Shown here piece by piece: positions 8,396 through 16,380 of a stretch of DNA of 36,634 nucleotides; positions within the stretch are counted from its first letter, which is position 1; every line of letters begins with the position of its first letter. Made by a program: the position numbers and the translations under genes. The notes beneath the pieces were generated by a model. That model had not been told where the DNA came from, searched no databases, and saw nothing but the letters and a program-made list of their open reading frames with translations. Origin of the DNA: Candidatus Methanoperedens sp. (GTDB lineage Archaea; Halobacteriota; Methanosarcinia; Methanosarcinales; Methanoperedenaceae); NCBI GenBank assembly GCA_012026795.1, contig VEPM01000039.1, positions 1 to 36,634 of the forward strand, given 5' to 3'.

Positions 8396-10441
8396 ATGTC
8401 AAGAAGGATGTTAAGCGAGGCTGAAGGATACGACCTGCTAACGAGATATGGAATTCCTGTTCCTGAGTATAAAATTGTAAATAATGCTGATGAGGCTATA
8501 AGGATTGCAGAGAAGATCGGCTATCCTGTTGTGGCAAAAATAGTCTCTCCGCAGGTAGTTCATAAAAGCGATATAGGCGGGGTTATAACCGGAATAAAAA
8601 ATAAGGAGGAAGTGGAAAACGCATTTGAAACCATAATACAGAGTGTGAGAAAAAAAGCTCCCGACACTGATATAAGCGGTATAATTATTGAAAAGGAGAT
8701 GCCTTCTGGACTGGAACTGATAATAGGAGGAAAAACAGACCCTTCTTTCGGAAAGGTCATTACTTTTGGGCTTGGCGGAAAACTGGTCGAAGTTTTGAAG
8801 GATGTTTCATTGAGGGTGCTTCCGATTGAGATGGATGAGATAGAAAAAATGATACAGGAGATAAAGGGATACGTTTTAATAAAGGGTTATAGAGGTGAAC
8901 CGCCTCGAGACGAAAAGGTGCTGGCTGAAACTATTGATAAAGTTTCTAAACTGTTTTACGAAAGCAATAAATTGATTGAATTTGACATCAATCCACTGAT
9001 GCTGTATGAAAAAGGGGCATGCGCTGTTGATGCAAGAATTTATGAAAGCAATGAAGTGATTCTGCCCTGGGAAAAGGTAGAAAAGGAAATCTCTTCCGGG
9101 ATTTTTTACCCCAGATCTATTGCCGTTATTGGTGCCTCATCCGACCCTAATAAAGTCGGCTATGCAGTTTTTAGAAATCTACTGGATTTTCCCGGTGAAT
9201 TATATGCTGTAAACCCAAAAAGAAAAGAGATACTCGGGCGCGAAGCTTATCCATCCCTGGCATCCATTCCTGGCGGAGTTGACCTTGCGGTTATAACTAT
9301 TCCGGCATCAATCGTTCCTGAAGTTATGGATGAAGCCGGTAAAAAGGGCGTCAAATTGGCTGTTGTTATATCCGCGGGTTTTAAAGAAACAGGGGAAGAG
9401 GGAAGAATTCTTGAAAATAAGGTTTTACAGATTGCACAAAGATACGGTATCCGGATGATAGGTCCGAACTGTCTCGGAATCATTCTGCCGCATAAAAAGA
9501 TTAACGCCACATTTGATCCGGTATCTCCAAAACCCGGCCACATAGCGTTCATTTCGCAGAGCGGGGCTACTATCACCACAGTAGTGGACTGGAGCCTGCA
9601 GGAAGATTTTGGTTTTTCTGTAATCATAAGTGTGGGCAATCAGGTAGATATGGGTTTTGATGATTTCCTGAAATTTGTGTCAGATGATGTGAATACTAAA
9701 AGTATAATTCTTTATATCGAGGAAATAAAAAACGGCAGGGCGTTTATGAAGGTTATCGGTGAGGTTGCTGAGAAAAAACCTGTTATAGCATTAAAATCCG
9801 GGGCATCAAAGATAGGTCAACAGGCAGCATCATCCCATACTGGTGCACTTGCCGGGAGCTATGAGGTGTATATGGCTGCATTCAAGCAGGCAAAAGTCAT
9901 TACTGCAAATTCCCTGGAAGAGGCTTTCCGGGTAGGTGAACTGTTGGCTTCGGAAGGTCATCTTAAGGGAAATAGAGCAATTATTATAACTAATGCTGGA
10001 GGCTTTTCAGTTCTCGCTTCAGATTACGCCGAGAGGTACGGCATTGAAGTTATAGACCTTCCTAAAAAACTGGTTGAAGAGCTCAGCTCCTTTCTGACAC
10101 CGGAATGGAGTCATGGGAATCCAATGGATCTTGTTGGAGATGCCCGGGCAGACAGATATGCACGTGTTTTTGACTTGATGATTCGCAACCAGGATATGTG
10201 GGATGTCGCATTCGTCGTTGCAGTGCCTTCGGCTGTTTTAGATCCAAGGCATCTCGCTAAAGAGGTTGTAAGATTTTCAAACCATACACAAAAAATGATA
10301 GTCGGGTGCTTACTTGGAGGTAGTAGTATGAAGAGTGGTGTACTTGTCCTGAGAGAGGCTTCTATACCAAATTTCCCCGAGCTAGAAGAAGCTTTTAAGA
10401 CTGTAGGGATGCACTGGAGCTGTAAAAAAGTTTACGATTAG
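8396..10441 (+). CDS. acdAB: ADP-forming acyl-CoA (acetyl-CoA) synthetase, fused beta-alpha subunits
   Basis: The enzyme interconverts acyl-CoA + ADP + Pi and acid + CoA + ATP. Residues 1 to about 225 form the ATP-grasp (beta) part with VVHKSDIGGV (His56). From about 235 comes the CoA-binding Rossmann domain (SIAVIGASSDPNKVGYAVFRN), followed by the ligase domains with the phospho-His motif SSHTGALAGS (His481). The beta-alpha order in one 681-residue chain is one of the known fused forms. Both phosphate-carrying histidines are present, so it should be active. The substrate cannot be read from sequence. It sits 3 nt behind phaC, so a shared role in hydroxyacyl- or acetyl-CoA supply, or in recovering ATP from polymer breakdown, is inferred. 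Confidence 0.9.
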   Translation: MSRRMLSEAEGYDLLTRYGIPVPEYKIVNNADEAIRIAEKIGYPVVAKIVSPQVVHKSDIGGVITGIKNKEEVENAFETIIQSVRKKAPDTDISGIIIEKEMPSGLELIIGGKTDPSFGKVITFGLGGKLVEVLKDVSLRVLPIEMDEIEKMIQEIKGYVLIKGYRGEPPRDEKVLAETIDKVSKLFYESNKLIEFDINPLMLYEKGACAVDARIYESNEVILPWEKVEKEISSGIFYPRSIAVIGASSDPNKVGYAVFRNLLDFPGELYAVNPKRKEILGREAYPSLASIPGGVDLAVITIPASIVPEVMDEAGKKGVKLAVVISAGFKETGEEGRILENKVLQIAQRYGIRMIGPNCLGIILPHKKINATFDPVSPKPGHIAFISQSGATITTVVDWSLQEDFGFSVIISVGNQVDMGFDDFLKFVSDDVNTKSIILYIEEIKNGRAFMKVIGEVAEKKPVIALKSGASKIGQQAASSHTGALAGSYEVYMAAFKQAKVITANSLEEAFRVGELLASEGHLKGNRAIIITNAGGFSVLASDYAERYGIEVIDLPKKLVEELSSFLTPEWSHGNPMDLVGDARADRYARVFDLMIRNQDMWDVAFVVAVPSAVLDPRHLAKEVVRFSNHTQKMIVGCLLGGSSMKSGVLVLREASIPNFPELEEAFKTVGMHWSCKKVYD

Positions 10442-10503
10442 CAAACTTAAGATTAAGCTTTCAATGATATTCAACCAATTCAACCAATAAATCTGTCCTA
10501 TAT

Positions 10504-10662
10504 CTATATTTTTTTAAACATATCTTTTCCACAAACCCTGCACGAAGGACATATCCAATCAGCCGGTATATCTTCAAAAGCAGTTCCGGGCTTGATCTCT
10601 GGAGGCTCCCCTTTATCTGTATTGTAGATATAGTTGCAGATACTGCATTGATATTTTGCCAT
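10504..10662 (-). CDS. Rubredoxin (52 aa)
   Basis: This small iron protein carries single electrons on a Cys4-bound iron. The sequence begins MAKYQCSICNYIYNTDKGEP, with the first CxxC at residues 6 and 9. The second pair, CPSC, is at 38 and 41, followed by the typical GKDMF end. An extra Cys (44) gives CPSCRVC, one residue longer than the usual loop. GGGGTGAG lies 4 nt before the ATG. It is convergent with the acyl-CoA synthetase gene and stands alone. In anaerobic archaea such proteins often serve oxygen- or superoxide-detoxifying enzymes, but none is next to it. Confidence 0.93.
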   Translation of the reverse strand: MAKYQCSICNYIYNTDKGEPPEIKPGTAFEDIPADWICPSCRVCGKDMFKKI

Positions 10663-10756
10663 TTACTCACCCCTTTTAAGGAAGCGCTTAATTAATAACA
10701 GAACTCCCTATTGCTAATTGTTTTTAATAGATCAAAAAGCTATCGTATAAGATTAA

Positions 10757-11165
10757 ACGAATGCCACTATTTACCCAGCTACAACCAGACCACCGGGGGC
10801 TAAACTAAGATATGAAGAACTCATTGATGGCCGCTTTACTACGAGGGATCATGTAGAGGAGCATAGTGTTAATCTTGTAGATAATCCGGATGACGCTCAC
10901 CTTGATGTTCATGTGAAAGTATTCAGTAGTGGCAAACTAAGCTTCCATGGTCAGGCAGGACAATTCAAGGCGGCATATATACTATGGTGGGATACTCCTA
11001 AAGAACCTACTCCTGAAGAACCTACTCCTGAAGAACCTACTCCTAAAGAACCTACTCCTAAAAAAACCCACTCCTAAATCATGCAGGACTGATCAAAAAT
11101 GCTGCGAACCCAATCCAGATGAGGGGTGTGATCTGTGTGTGCCAATCAAGTCCGAATGCCCATAA
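10757..11165 (+). pseudogene. Frameshifted Pro/Thr-repeat protein with Cys-rich tail
   Basis: A frame open from 10757 (no start codon found) encodes a soluble domain (LRYEELIDGRFTTRDHVEEH..., KVFSSGKLSFHGQAG...), then five copies of a TPKEP/TPEEP repeat, and stops at 11077. A run of seven A residues at 11060-11066 shifts the frame. With six, the frame continues PTPKS and then a tail with six cysteines (SCRTDQKCCEPNPDEGC..., ending KSECP) to the TAA at 11163-11165. This is most likely a decayed surface protein with a Pro/Thr stalk and a disulfide- or metal-binding tail. The N-terminus is missing as well. The family is unknown. Confidence 0.6.
10994..11068 (+). repeat. Five tandem 15-bp repeats (Thr-Pro-Lys/Glu-Glu-Pro)
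   Basis: The unit ACTCCT(A/G)AAGAACCT is repeated in frame, encoding a Pro/Thr stalk. The last unit is disturbed by the A7 run that breaks the frame. Confidence 0.8.
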
Positions 11166-11185
11166 CATAAGTAAGCATTACTGGG

Positions 11186-11208
11186 GGGTAGAGCGCTGGA
11201 CTCTACCC
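11186..11208 (+). other. Perfect 8-bp stem-loop
   Basis: GGGTAGAG and CTCTACCC flank a 7-base loop. The left arm plus loop (GGTAGAGCGCTGGACTCT) also looks like the D-arm to anticodon-stem part of an archaeal tRNA. It may be a terminator hairpin of the broken gene or a tRNA-derived fragment. Confidence 0.4.
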
Positions 11209-11244
11209 TATTAAGGGTATCGCCGAGATTTGTCCGTAAACGCT

Positions 11245-11288
11245 CATGAGTCTTCGACTCATGCATGAAGCATGAAAAACTTTTTTTG
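11245..11288 (+). terminator. Hairpin followed by a T7 run
   Basis: CATGAGTC-TTC-GACTCATG forms an 8-bp stem with a 3-base loop, and a run of seven T follows about 18 nt later. It lies downstream of the broken Pro/Thr gene and ahead of the IS. It could end read-through transcription. Confidence 0.4.
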
Positions 11289-11377
11289 TTCGTTCTGATT
11301 TATATATATTGATATGGGCGGTGAAGGCTGTGTATTTTTTGGGACTCAGATCCCGTTCCGTAAACTAGCCATTATCA

Positions 11378-11399
11378 CCTGACTTTCAGGGTTATGTAG
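11378..11399 (+). repeat. Isolated copy of the MITE terminal repeat
   Basis: These 22 bases differ at one position from the left end of the MITE at 14055-14076 (CCTGACTTTCAGGGTT followed by A or G, then TGTAG). No matching inverted end is seen nearby, so this is a solo or truncated end. Confidence 0.6.
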
Positions 11400-11469
11400 A
11401 CCTTTATACAGGTTGTACCGATATACCTTTCGCTCATGTACAGTACATCCGCAGGTAAAAAGTTATTAT

Positions 11470-11527
11470 ATGTCCGTCCTTACTGGAATATTTTGTAATC
11501 ACCCAAAAAACCAGAAAGGACAGACAT
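11470..11527 (+). promoter_or_regulatory. Inverted repeat that covers the transposase ribosome binding site
   Basis: The 17-base arms at 11470-11486 and 11511-11527 pair with two mismatches around a 24-base loop. The right arm contains AAGGA, the likely ribosome binding site, and ends just before the TTG start at 11528. In RNA the hairpin would hide the site. That is a known way for insertion sequences to keep transposase low when transcribed from outside. Confidence 0.5.
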
Positions 11528-12235
11528 TTGAATTATTTAGTCACCCATTTACTTAAAGATACGCTTAAAACTCTGAATAGACAAATAGACCTTAAAATTA
11601 GAACCAACTCAAGATATCACCAGGAAGATATTTTCAATCTAATCCTGACAGCATCGATAAATACTACTTCTGTTGAGAGTACTGTTATTGAGTTGGAAAA
11701 TATTAAGAATAAAAAGAGTATTCCCTCAGCAGATACTGTTCTGTACCACATTGAGAGACAAAACCTAAAAGAGATCGAATATCAATTGGAGAAAGCCATT
11801 AATTCATCTCACCAGATGGCAGAAAAAAGAAGACTTTTTGGAAAATACGCTGCAATAGCCATAGATATTCATGAGATTCCTTATTATGGGGAAGTGAATA
11901 ATCCTTTCATAATGGGCTGTAAACATAAAAATGGGACTTCTTATTGCTATAAATATGCAACCATTGACATAGTAGAGAAAAACCACAGGTTCACATTGAA
12001 AGCAATACCTCTAACACCGCTTTCAAATGATAATGCAACCATAGTGAGTGATTTACTACGACATGCCATGAAATATGTACATGTAAAGTATGTACTGCTT
12101 GATCGTGGTTTCTTCTCAGTAGATGTTATAAAAGCTCTTGAGAACTTGAAACTCAAGTACATTATGCCTGCCATTAAAAACGATAAGATAAAGCAGGTTT
12201 TAAAGAATAACCCGATAAAACGAGCTTTTTTCTAA
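11528..12235 (+). CDS. ISH3-family transposase, N-terminal part
   Basis: This is a DDE transposase of the IS4-like/ISH3 type. The first catalytic Asp is in KYAAIAIDIHEIPYYG (about residue 113) and the second in YVLLDRGFFS (about 192). The chain ends at NNPIKRAFF with TAA at 12233-12235. The remaining part with the catalytic Glu continues in the -1 frame from the same T run. A full enzyme therefore needs a -1 frameshift at T TTT TTC (12226-12232), or else the gene is broken. It starts with TTG, with AAGGA 7 nt upstream. Confidence 0.8.
   Translation: MNYLVTHLLKDTLKTLNRQIDLKIRTNSRYHQEDIFNLILTASINTTSVESTVIELENIKNKKSIPSADTVLYHIERQNLKEIEYQLEKAINSSHQMAEKRRLFGKYAAIAIDIHEIPYYGEVNNPFIMGCKHKNGTSYCYKYATIDIVEKNHRFTLKAIPLTPLSNDNATIVSDLLRHAMKYVHVKYVLLDRGFFSVDVIKALENLKLKYIMPAIKNDKIKQVLKNNPIKRAFF
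12226..12232 (+). other. Slippery heptamer T TTT TTC
   Basis: In the zero frame the codons are GCT TTT TTC TAA, which fits the X XXY YYZ rule. Slipping back one base reads through into KYTMRSGKKDTMF of the second transposase frame. No downstream pseudoknot was worked out. Confidence 0.45.
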
Positions 12236-12243
12236 AATATACC

Positions 12244-12687
12244 ATGCGATCAGGAAAGAAGGACACTATGTTCAATCTAATGGCAAAATATGATGAAAAA
12301 GATAAGGAATATTATACATTTGCAACAAACTTTCAAATTGTATATAAAGAGGATATAAAATCCATTGCAGAAATGTATAGAAAAAGGTGGGGAATAGAAA
12401 CTGGATACCGTGTAAAAAAAGATTTTCTGGCAATTACTACGACAGAATGCTATATCGTACGGATGCTATACTTCATGATTTCAGTAATCTTGTATAACTT
12501 TTGGCTGCTATGCAATCTGTTATACTGCCGTGAACATGGAATTGAACTGGGAACCCAAAAGATAACAACACGAATTATGAAACTCCATATTGGTTTGTAT
12601 CTTAACAATGTTAATAAAGAAGCAATTGCAGACCCGGCTGAAAACCAGAATAGCGTCAGCTATCGATTTTTTATGAAAATTCCCTAA
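12244..12687 (+). CDS. ISH3-family transposase, C-terminal part
   Basis: This frame supplies the third catalytic residue, the Glu of YRKRWGIETGYR, and the helical C-terminal YFMISVILYNFWLL region typical of IS4-type enzymes. The annotated ATG at 12244 is probably internal. The coding sense extends back to the T run at 12226, where it joins the first frame by a -1 shift. On its own the piece lacks both catalytic Asp residues and would be inactive. Confidence 0.75.
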   Translation: MRSGKKDTMFNLMAKYDEKDKEYYTFATNFQIVYKEDIKSIAEMYRKRWGIETGYRVKKDFLAITTTECYIVRMLYFMISVILYNFWLLCNLLYCREHGIELGTQKITTRIMKLHIGLYLNNVNKEAIADPAENQNSVSYRFFMKIP

Positions 12688-12717
12688 AATATAGGCCAGA
12701 TTATCTCTGAACCAAGC

Positions 12718-12737
12718 CATATTTTCCAGAAAATATG
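12718..12737. repeat. 20-bp palindrome after the transposase
   Basis: CATATTTTC and GAAAATATG flank a CA centre. It lies 31 nt after the transposase stop and may be a transcription terminator or part of the IS end. Confidence 0.4.
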
Positions 12738-12878
12738 AACAAGTAACAAATTTTACAATAATAACTTTAAATACGCCATCTAATTGATATATGCATCATT
12801 TATTTTAGGGTGCAAACAGCTTTAGCATGCACATGTGCCCCTCAAATTAGTGAGACAATGTTCTGTTGGATACCATAT

Positions 12879-13931
12879 TTAAACTGAAGGGTTACTTGCG
12901 GAAGTACTGCATGTAAATGAAAACGTTGCTGTATGATTATCGTGATTCATAGTGTTAAAATTATATAAATCTGTATGAGGTTGTATATGTCCTTGCTTGA
13001 TTCTATATTGCAAACTGATCCAGACTAAAAAATTTATTTTATCCAGTAAATTGAGCCAGCCATCCCGCTTATTATTTTCTACAAACTCAAAAAAAGAGGT
13101 ATACTCAGGAAGGTATTTTTTCGAAACTCCTCTATAGGTATTCATCCAGGGGCGATAGACAGACCAGTAGCCTTCCATCGTATTATTATGCACCTCTCCA
13201 CGTGCATATTCTCCAGCACTATGGTTTACTGATTCGTACTTTACCCAGGTTTTTCTCAGAAACATATATGCTGTGAAATCATCAGTAAAAATTTTCAGCA
13301 TATTTGAGAGGATAGCAACTACTGTAAGTAAAAATGTAAAAACAGAATCAGAATCGACATGATCCAGAACTGCAAGTCGAATATTACCCTTTCTATCACA
13401 ACCACCTATAACGGGCGGTTTATCCTTGTCCATCGTTCCTCTTCCACGTAATTTTAATCCTCTTTTCCTTGGTGGGCGAGTTAACCTTAATTCACTGTTC
13501 CCTTTTTCATCCACGCTAAGGTAGAGTTCATCGAATTCTATAATCTCACTGAGTTTGATGCCATCACAAGTCCCTTTTAAGCATTTTTGTATTTTTCTCA
13601 CCATGCCCAGAGCTGTTGGATAACTTATTCCTAACACCTGGCTAAGCTGATTGGCAGAATGGTTTTGCAGATAGTAGAAAATGAAGTAGTACCAATAATT
13701 GAGAGGTATCTTCGATCTATAGAATATTGTACCCGTAGTATCGCTGAAAGTACCATCATGCCCATAACAGTAGTACCTCTGACTACCGTTTTCAGTCCCA
13801 TTCTTCTTCATTTCTTTGGAACCACATTTCGGGCAAACCACACCATTATACCATCGAGTTCGCTGAAGATGTTCAAAACATTTCTCTTCAGAAGGCATAA
13901 AATCTGAAATTGATAACTCCCCTTTAATCAT
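12879..13931 (-). CDS. IS1595-family (ISXO2-like) transposase
   Basis: A zinc-ribbon head (CPKCGSKEMKKNG at about 34-46, then YYCYGHDG) is followed by a helix-turn-helix-like segment (SANQLSQVLGISYPTALGMVRKIQ). The DDE-type ISXO2-like domain has catalytic candidates in EFDELYLSVD, FTDDFTAY and HNNTMEGYWSVYRPW. In this family the third position is often Asn followed by a Glu. The length (350 aa) is in the normal range and the frame is intact, so the element could be active. I could not find matching inverted ends. Confidence 0.88.
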   Translation of the reverse strand: MIKGELSISDFMPSEEKCFEHLQRTRWYNGVVCPKCGSKEMKKNGTENGSQRYYCYGHDGTFSDTTGTIFYRSKIPLNYWYYFIFYYLQNHSANQLSQVLGISYPTALGMVRKIQKCLKGTCDGIKLSEIIEFDELYLSVDEKGNSELRLTRPPRKRGLKLRGRGTMDKDKPPVIGGCDRKGNIRLAVLDHVDSDSVFTFLLTVVAILSNMLKIFTDDFTAYMFLRKTWVKYESVNHSAGEYARGEVHNNTMEGYWSVYRPWMNTYRGVSKKYLPEYTSFFEFVENNKRDGWLNLLDKINFLVWISLQYRIKQGHIQPHTDLYNFNTMNHDNHTATFSFTCSTSASNPSV

Positions 13932-14054
13932 ATATGTTATATATTTATTGAATCTGGTTCTAATAACTTATGTAGCAACGATTTACTTTAGATGAGCGGT
14001 TTCTCTTATCTTTAAAAAAGAAACTTTCGCTTCCCTGTCCTTACAGCTATATAA

Positions 14055-14241
14055 CCTGACTTTCAGGGTTGTGTAGGCTACATTTTGCAAAAATTAGCCG
14101 ATTGTACTTGATTTTGCAAAAATGCATATAGCCCATATATAGACTAACTGAATCTGTTGCCAAAATTTTATATTCAGCGATAACGTATGTGTTTTTTCTA
14201 AGAATTGAAAATCTGTAGCCCACAAAACCCTGAATCTCAGG
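14055..14241. mobile_element. 187-bp MITE with target duplication
   Basis: The left end (CCTGACTTTCAGGGTTGTGT then AGGCTACATTTT) matches the reverse complement of the right end (CCTGAGATTCAGGGTTTTGT then GGGCTACAGATTTT) over about 33 bases. ATATAA stands directly outside both ends (14049-14054 and 14242-14247), a 6-bp target duplication. The inside is non-coding. Elements of this build are moved by a transposase from a full-length relative, not present here. A second copy of the end lies at 11378. Confidence 0.8.
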
Positions 14242-14336
14242 ATATAAGTCTGAAAAGTGGGATAATAATTGCATAGCTCAAATGGCGAACCTCATCATTA
14301 CCGCCCCAGATAAAAAAATAAAAAATGCTTCGAAAA

Positions 14337-14537
14337 TCAAGCATTTTCTTCCCGCCATTTACTACGTTCTCGAAGCTTCTTCAACTCCTTTGTTCTCTCC
14401 TCCGTGGCGATCTTTGTTATCGCTGACTGGATAGCCTGTATATCATCTGTAAATATCTTGTGCTCTATGAGGTAATCCAAATCCTTTATTACGGCTTGAC
14501 ATAGTAAGATACGAATACCAGAATATTGTCCTTCCAT
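14337..14537 (-). CDS. Small helical protein of the integrated element, 66 aa
   Basis: The family is unknown. GGAG lies 5 nt before the ATG, and the ATG directly follows the stop of the 32-codon gene (TGAATG), so the pair is coupled. The protein has two long amphipathic helices with a Lys/Arg/Glu-rich C-terminus (ERTKELKKLRERSKWREEN). It resembles the short accessory proteins of archaeal plasmids and viruses. Confidence 0.55.
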   Translation of the reverse strand: MEGQYSGIRILLCQAVIKDLDYLIEHKIFTDDIQAIQSAITKIATEERTKELKKLRERSKWREENA

Positions 14538-14636
14538 TCAGGCTCCGGATTTTAACTCAAATATTTCCGGGATTTTTCCAGAAACAAAATTATTCCCTGG
14601 TCTCATTTCGCTATTTGTGTATTCTTTTTTGATCAT
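14538..14636 (-). CDS. Small protein, 32 aa, coupled to the 66-aa gene
   Basis: GGAGG lies 11 nt before the ATG at 14636. The frame (MIKKEYTNSEMRPGNNFVSG...) ends with TGA touching the next ATG. No family is known. The tight joining to the downstream gene is the main sign that it is real. Confidence 0.45.
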   Translation of the reverse strand: MIKKEYTNSEMRPGNNFVSGKIPEIFELKSGA

Positions 14637-14826
14637 ATTTTTGAAAACCTCCTTTTCATGCTGACAAAACGACAATATGTCCTCAAGGACATATAATATT
14701 TTCGATAATATAAATATTATTAATTATAATTAAAGCTATCACTTAGATTTGAGGATAATATAAATAATTCAATTAACAAAAATCAAAATCAAAAATCAAG
14801 ATTAACTTCACATATCAAAATAGAAG
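14637..14826. promoter_or_regulatory. AT-rich promoter region of the two small genes
   Basis: Between 14690 and 14790 the DNA is almost wholly A and T, with several TATA-like strings (GATAATATAAATATTATTAAT). The promoter of the small genes that read leftwards is probably here, but I cannot fix which box is used. Confidence 0.35.
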
Positions 14827-15180
14827 TCATTCCTCTTTCCCGCAATAAAGTGAGATCATTTCAACAGGAATGTAAACCCATGCGTTACCAATTTTGTATT
14901 CGTAAAATTCTGGATTTACTACGTCTGTGTCTTTTTCTCCTATTGAATAAGTGTGAGGTTTCATAATCGCCCACAGATCAGATCCAGGACGCCTTGAATT
15001 TCCAATTATTTTGCCTGCATTATCTTCAAGCAATTTCCAGGATACCCATGGTAGATTTGTTTCTTTAATGGTACTCTTCATAAAAATTATTATCTTTTTT
15101 AGTTTATCATCTTCTTTCGAGAGAAGTTTATTCAACTTATCATCTGAAAACTGTTTTGAGATATCTCTTTTTTTTGTCAT
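14827..15180 (-). CDS. Hypothetical protein of the integrated element, 117 aa
   Basis: The first half is Lys-rich and charged. The second half (RRPGSDLWAIMKPHTYSIGE..., FYEYKIGNAWVYIPVEMISL) looks like a small beta-rich domain. It follows the primase gene by 105 nt on the same strand. The ATG has only a weak ribosome binding site (GGGATTTT). No family is recognised. Confidence 0.5.
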   Translation of the reverse strand: MTKKRDISKQFSDDKLNKLLSKEDDKLKKIIIFMKSTIKETNLPWVSWKLLEDNAGKIIGNSRRPGSDLWAIMKPHTYSIGEKDTDVVNPEFYEYKIGNAWVYIPVEMISLYCGKEE

Positions 15181-15285
15181 GATTAAAATCCCTTGTTAAC
15201 TCTGAATGTTATCTTTTAGTTTTAACAGATGATATCATAAGGATATTTAAAAATTTCTACGGCCTTTTCAAATTTCATTTACTGT

Positions 15286-16368
15286 TCACTCCTCTTTTTT
15301 AATATTTGAATTGAGTTCCTCTTCGTTAATATTTATAACCAGATGATCGCTTACAACTATACTTTTGCATACTGGACAGCATAACAAAATATAACCAGAT
15401 GGCCTATCTAATGAATGGAATTTGTTCCGGATATTGAGTATACAGCCGAGTGAATCACCCGAGGTCAATATATCTATCGCATTTTTCATCTTCTCGATAT
15501 CTATATTGTCCTCATTCGGGATATTTTTATGACAGGTCTTGCACATCTCCAATACTTCAGAGAAGTTTTCCTTGATCGTATCGCATCTCCACGTTTTCCT
15601 TTCATCAACATTCCTCCACTCATCAGCAGTTCGCTTTGAATCGTAGTCTTCCCTATAAACTTTCTTTGCGTACAACCTGAACTCTTCAAGAGTCACTTGC
15701 TGGGCTTTCAGCTCAGTTGCAGTTGCAAGCATCAGCCTTCGCCCCTCTTTGCCGTGCATCGTATCCCTTGATTGATTTATGACCCACTTGAAGCATGTAC
15801 GACAGCCCCTCATTTTGGCTTCAAGCGACTTCAACATGGCGAATCTCTCAATGACCGCTTCCGGTAATTCCGGAAACTCGAAGGTTTCAAGGTCTGCCCC
15901 TTCCGGTAAAATCCATTTATATTGCTGACCTTCCCTGTGTATTGATGGAGGTACAACCACCTGATTGCCGGAAGTAAGTATTTCAATCCCGAACTCCCGG
16001 AGCTTCTGAGCGCCCACTTTGTCCATAAACCTGAAATAAGCGTGACCTCTACCTGTAACTCTTCCTGCCCTTAGTGTCCTTTCAAGAATCTTCTGCTCTG
16101 GAGGGAAAAGGACATCTACCCAGTCAAGCTTATCAAAATCAATTACCAATATGCTGCTCTCTTTTCCCAGGACAAGACCTAAATTATTATTAGTTTTCTC
16201 AAACCATTCTTTTAACTCGGTTGTTGTAGCCTTCTTGCGTTTCTGCCAGCTATTTAGTAGAGGTCTCTTCCCGGGACTATTTCCTGTATCCCCCGGACCT
16301 GTTAGGGGATGGATCACCCAGCCTTTTCTGGTGAGTTTAATGGCCTCGTTCAGCTGTTCTATTCCCAA
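15286..16368 (-). CDS. Bifunctional DNA primase/polymerase (prim-pol)
   Basis: This 360-residue protein has the prim-pol N-terminal domain typical of plasmid and virus replication proteins. It makes primers and extends DNA. Features are GWVIHPLTGP near the start, NNLGLVLG (61-68), the metal-binding pair in LVIDFDKLD (D77, D79), GRGHAYFRF with His109, and the conserved ILTSGNQVVVPPSIHREGQQ segment (130-149). A Cys-rich part follows (GCRTCFKW, CKTCHKNI, CCPVCKS), which may bind zinc. There is no helicase domain. It starts with TTG, with GGTGAT 3 nt upstream, and follows the ERCC4-like gene by 12 nt. It is the core replication gene of the integrated element. Confidence 0.88.
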   Translation of the reverse strand: MGIEQLNEAIKLTRKGWVIHPLTGPGDTGNSPGKRPLLNSWQKRKKATTTELKEWFEKTNNNLGLVLGKESSILVIDFDKLDWVDVLFPPEQKILERTLRAGRVTGRGHAYFRFMDKVGAQKLREFGIEILTSGNQVVVPPSIHREGQQYKWILPEGADLETFEFPELPEAVIERFAMLKSLEAKMRGCRTCFKWVINQSRDTMHGKEGRRLMLATATELKAQQVTLEEFRLYAKKVYREDYDSKRTADEWRNVDERKTWRCDTIKENFSEVLEMCKTCHKNIPNEDNIDIEKMKNAIDILTSGDSLGCILNIRNKFHSLDRPSGYILLCCPVCKSIVVSDHLVININEEELNSNIKKEE

Positions 16369-16380
16369 ACTATCACCATT

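Larger units (their letters stand above)
11459..12768 (+). mobile_element. ISH3-like insertion sequence (ends tentative)
   Basis: The two transposase frames lie inside a segment bounded by AAAGTTATTAT at 11459-11469 and its exact reverse complement at 12758-12768. These 11 bases are my only support for the ends, and no target duplication is clear. A total of about 1.3 kb fits the ISH3 family. Confidence 0.4.

Noticed and set aside
10461-10670. 69-codon frame on the minus strand
   Set aside because: It is the wrong phase of the rubredoxin gene, whose CxxC pairs and ribosome binding site define the true frame.
12688-12878. Possible right end of the IS1595 element
   Set aside because: I compared both flanks of the transposase and found no convincing inverted ends or target duplication.
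14047-14274. 75-codon frame on the minus strand
   Set aside because: It lies almost wholly inside the MITE and starts and ends in its terminal repeats; there is no ribosome binding site.
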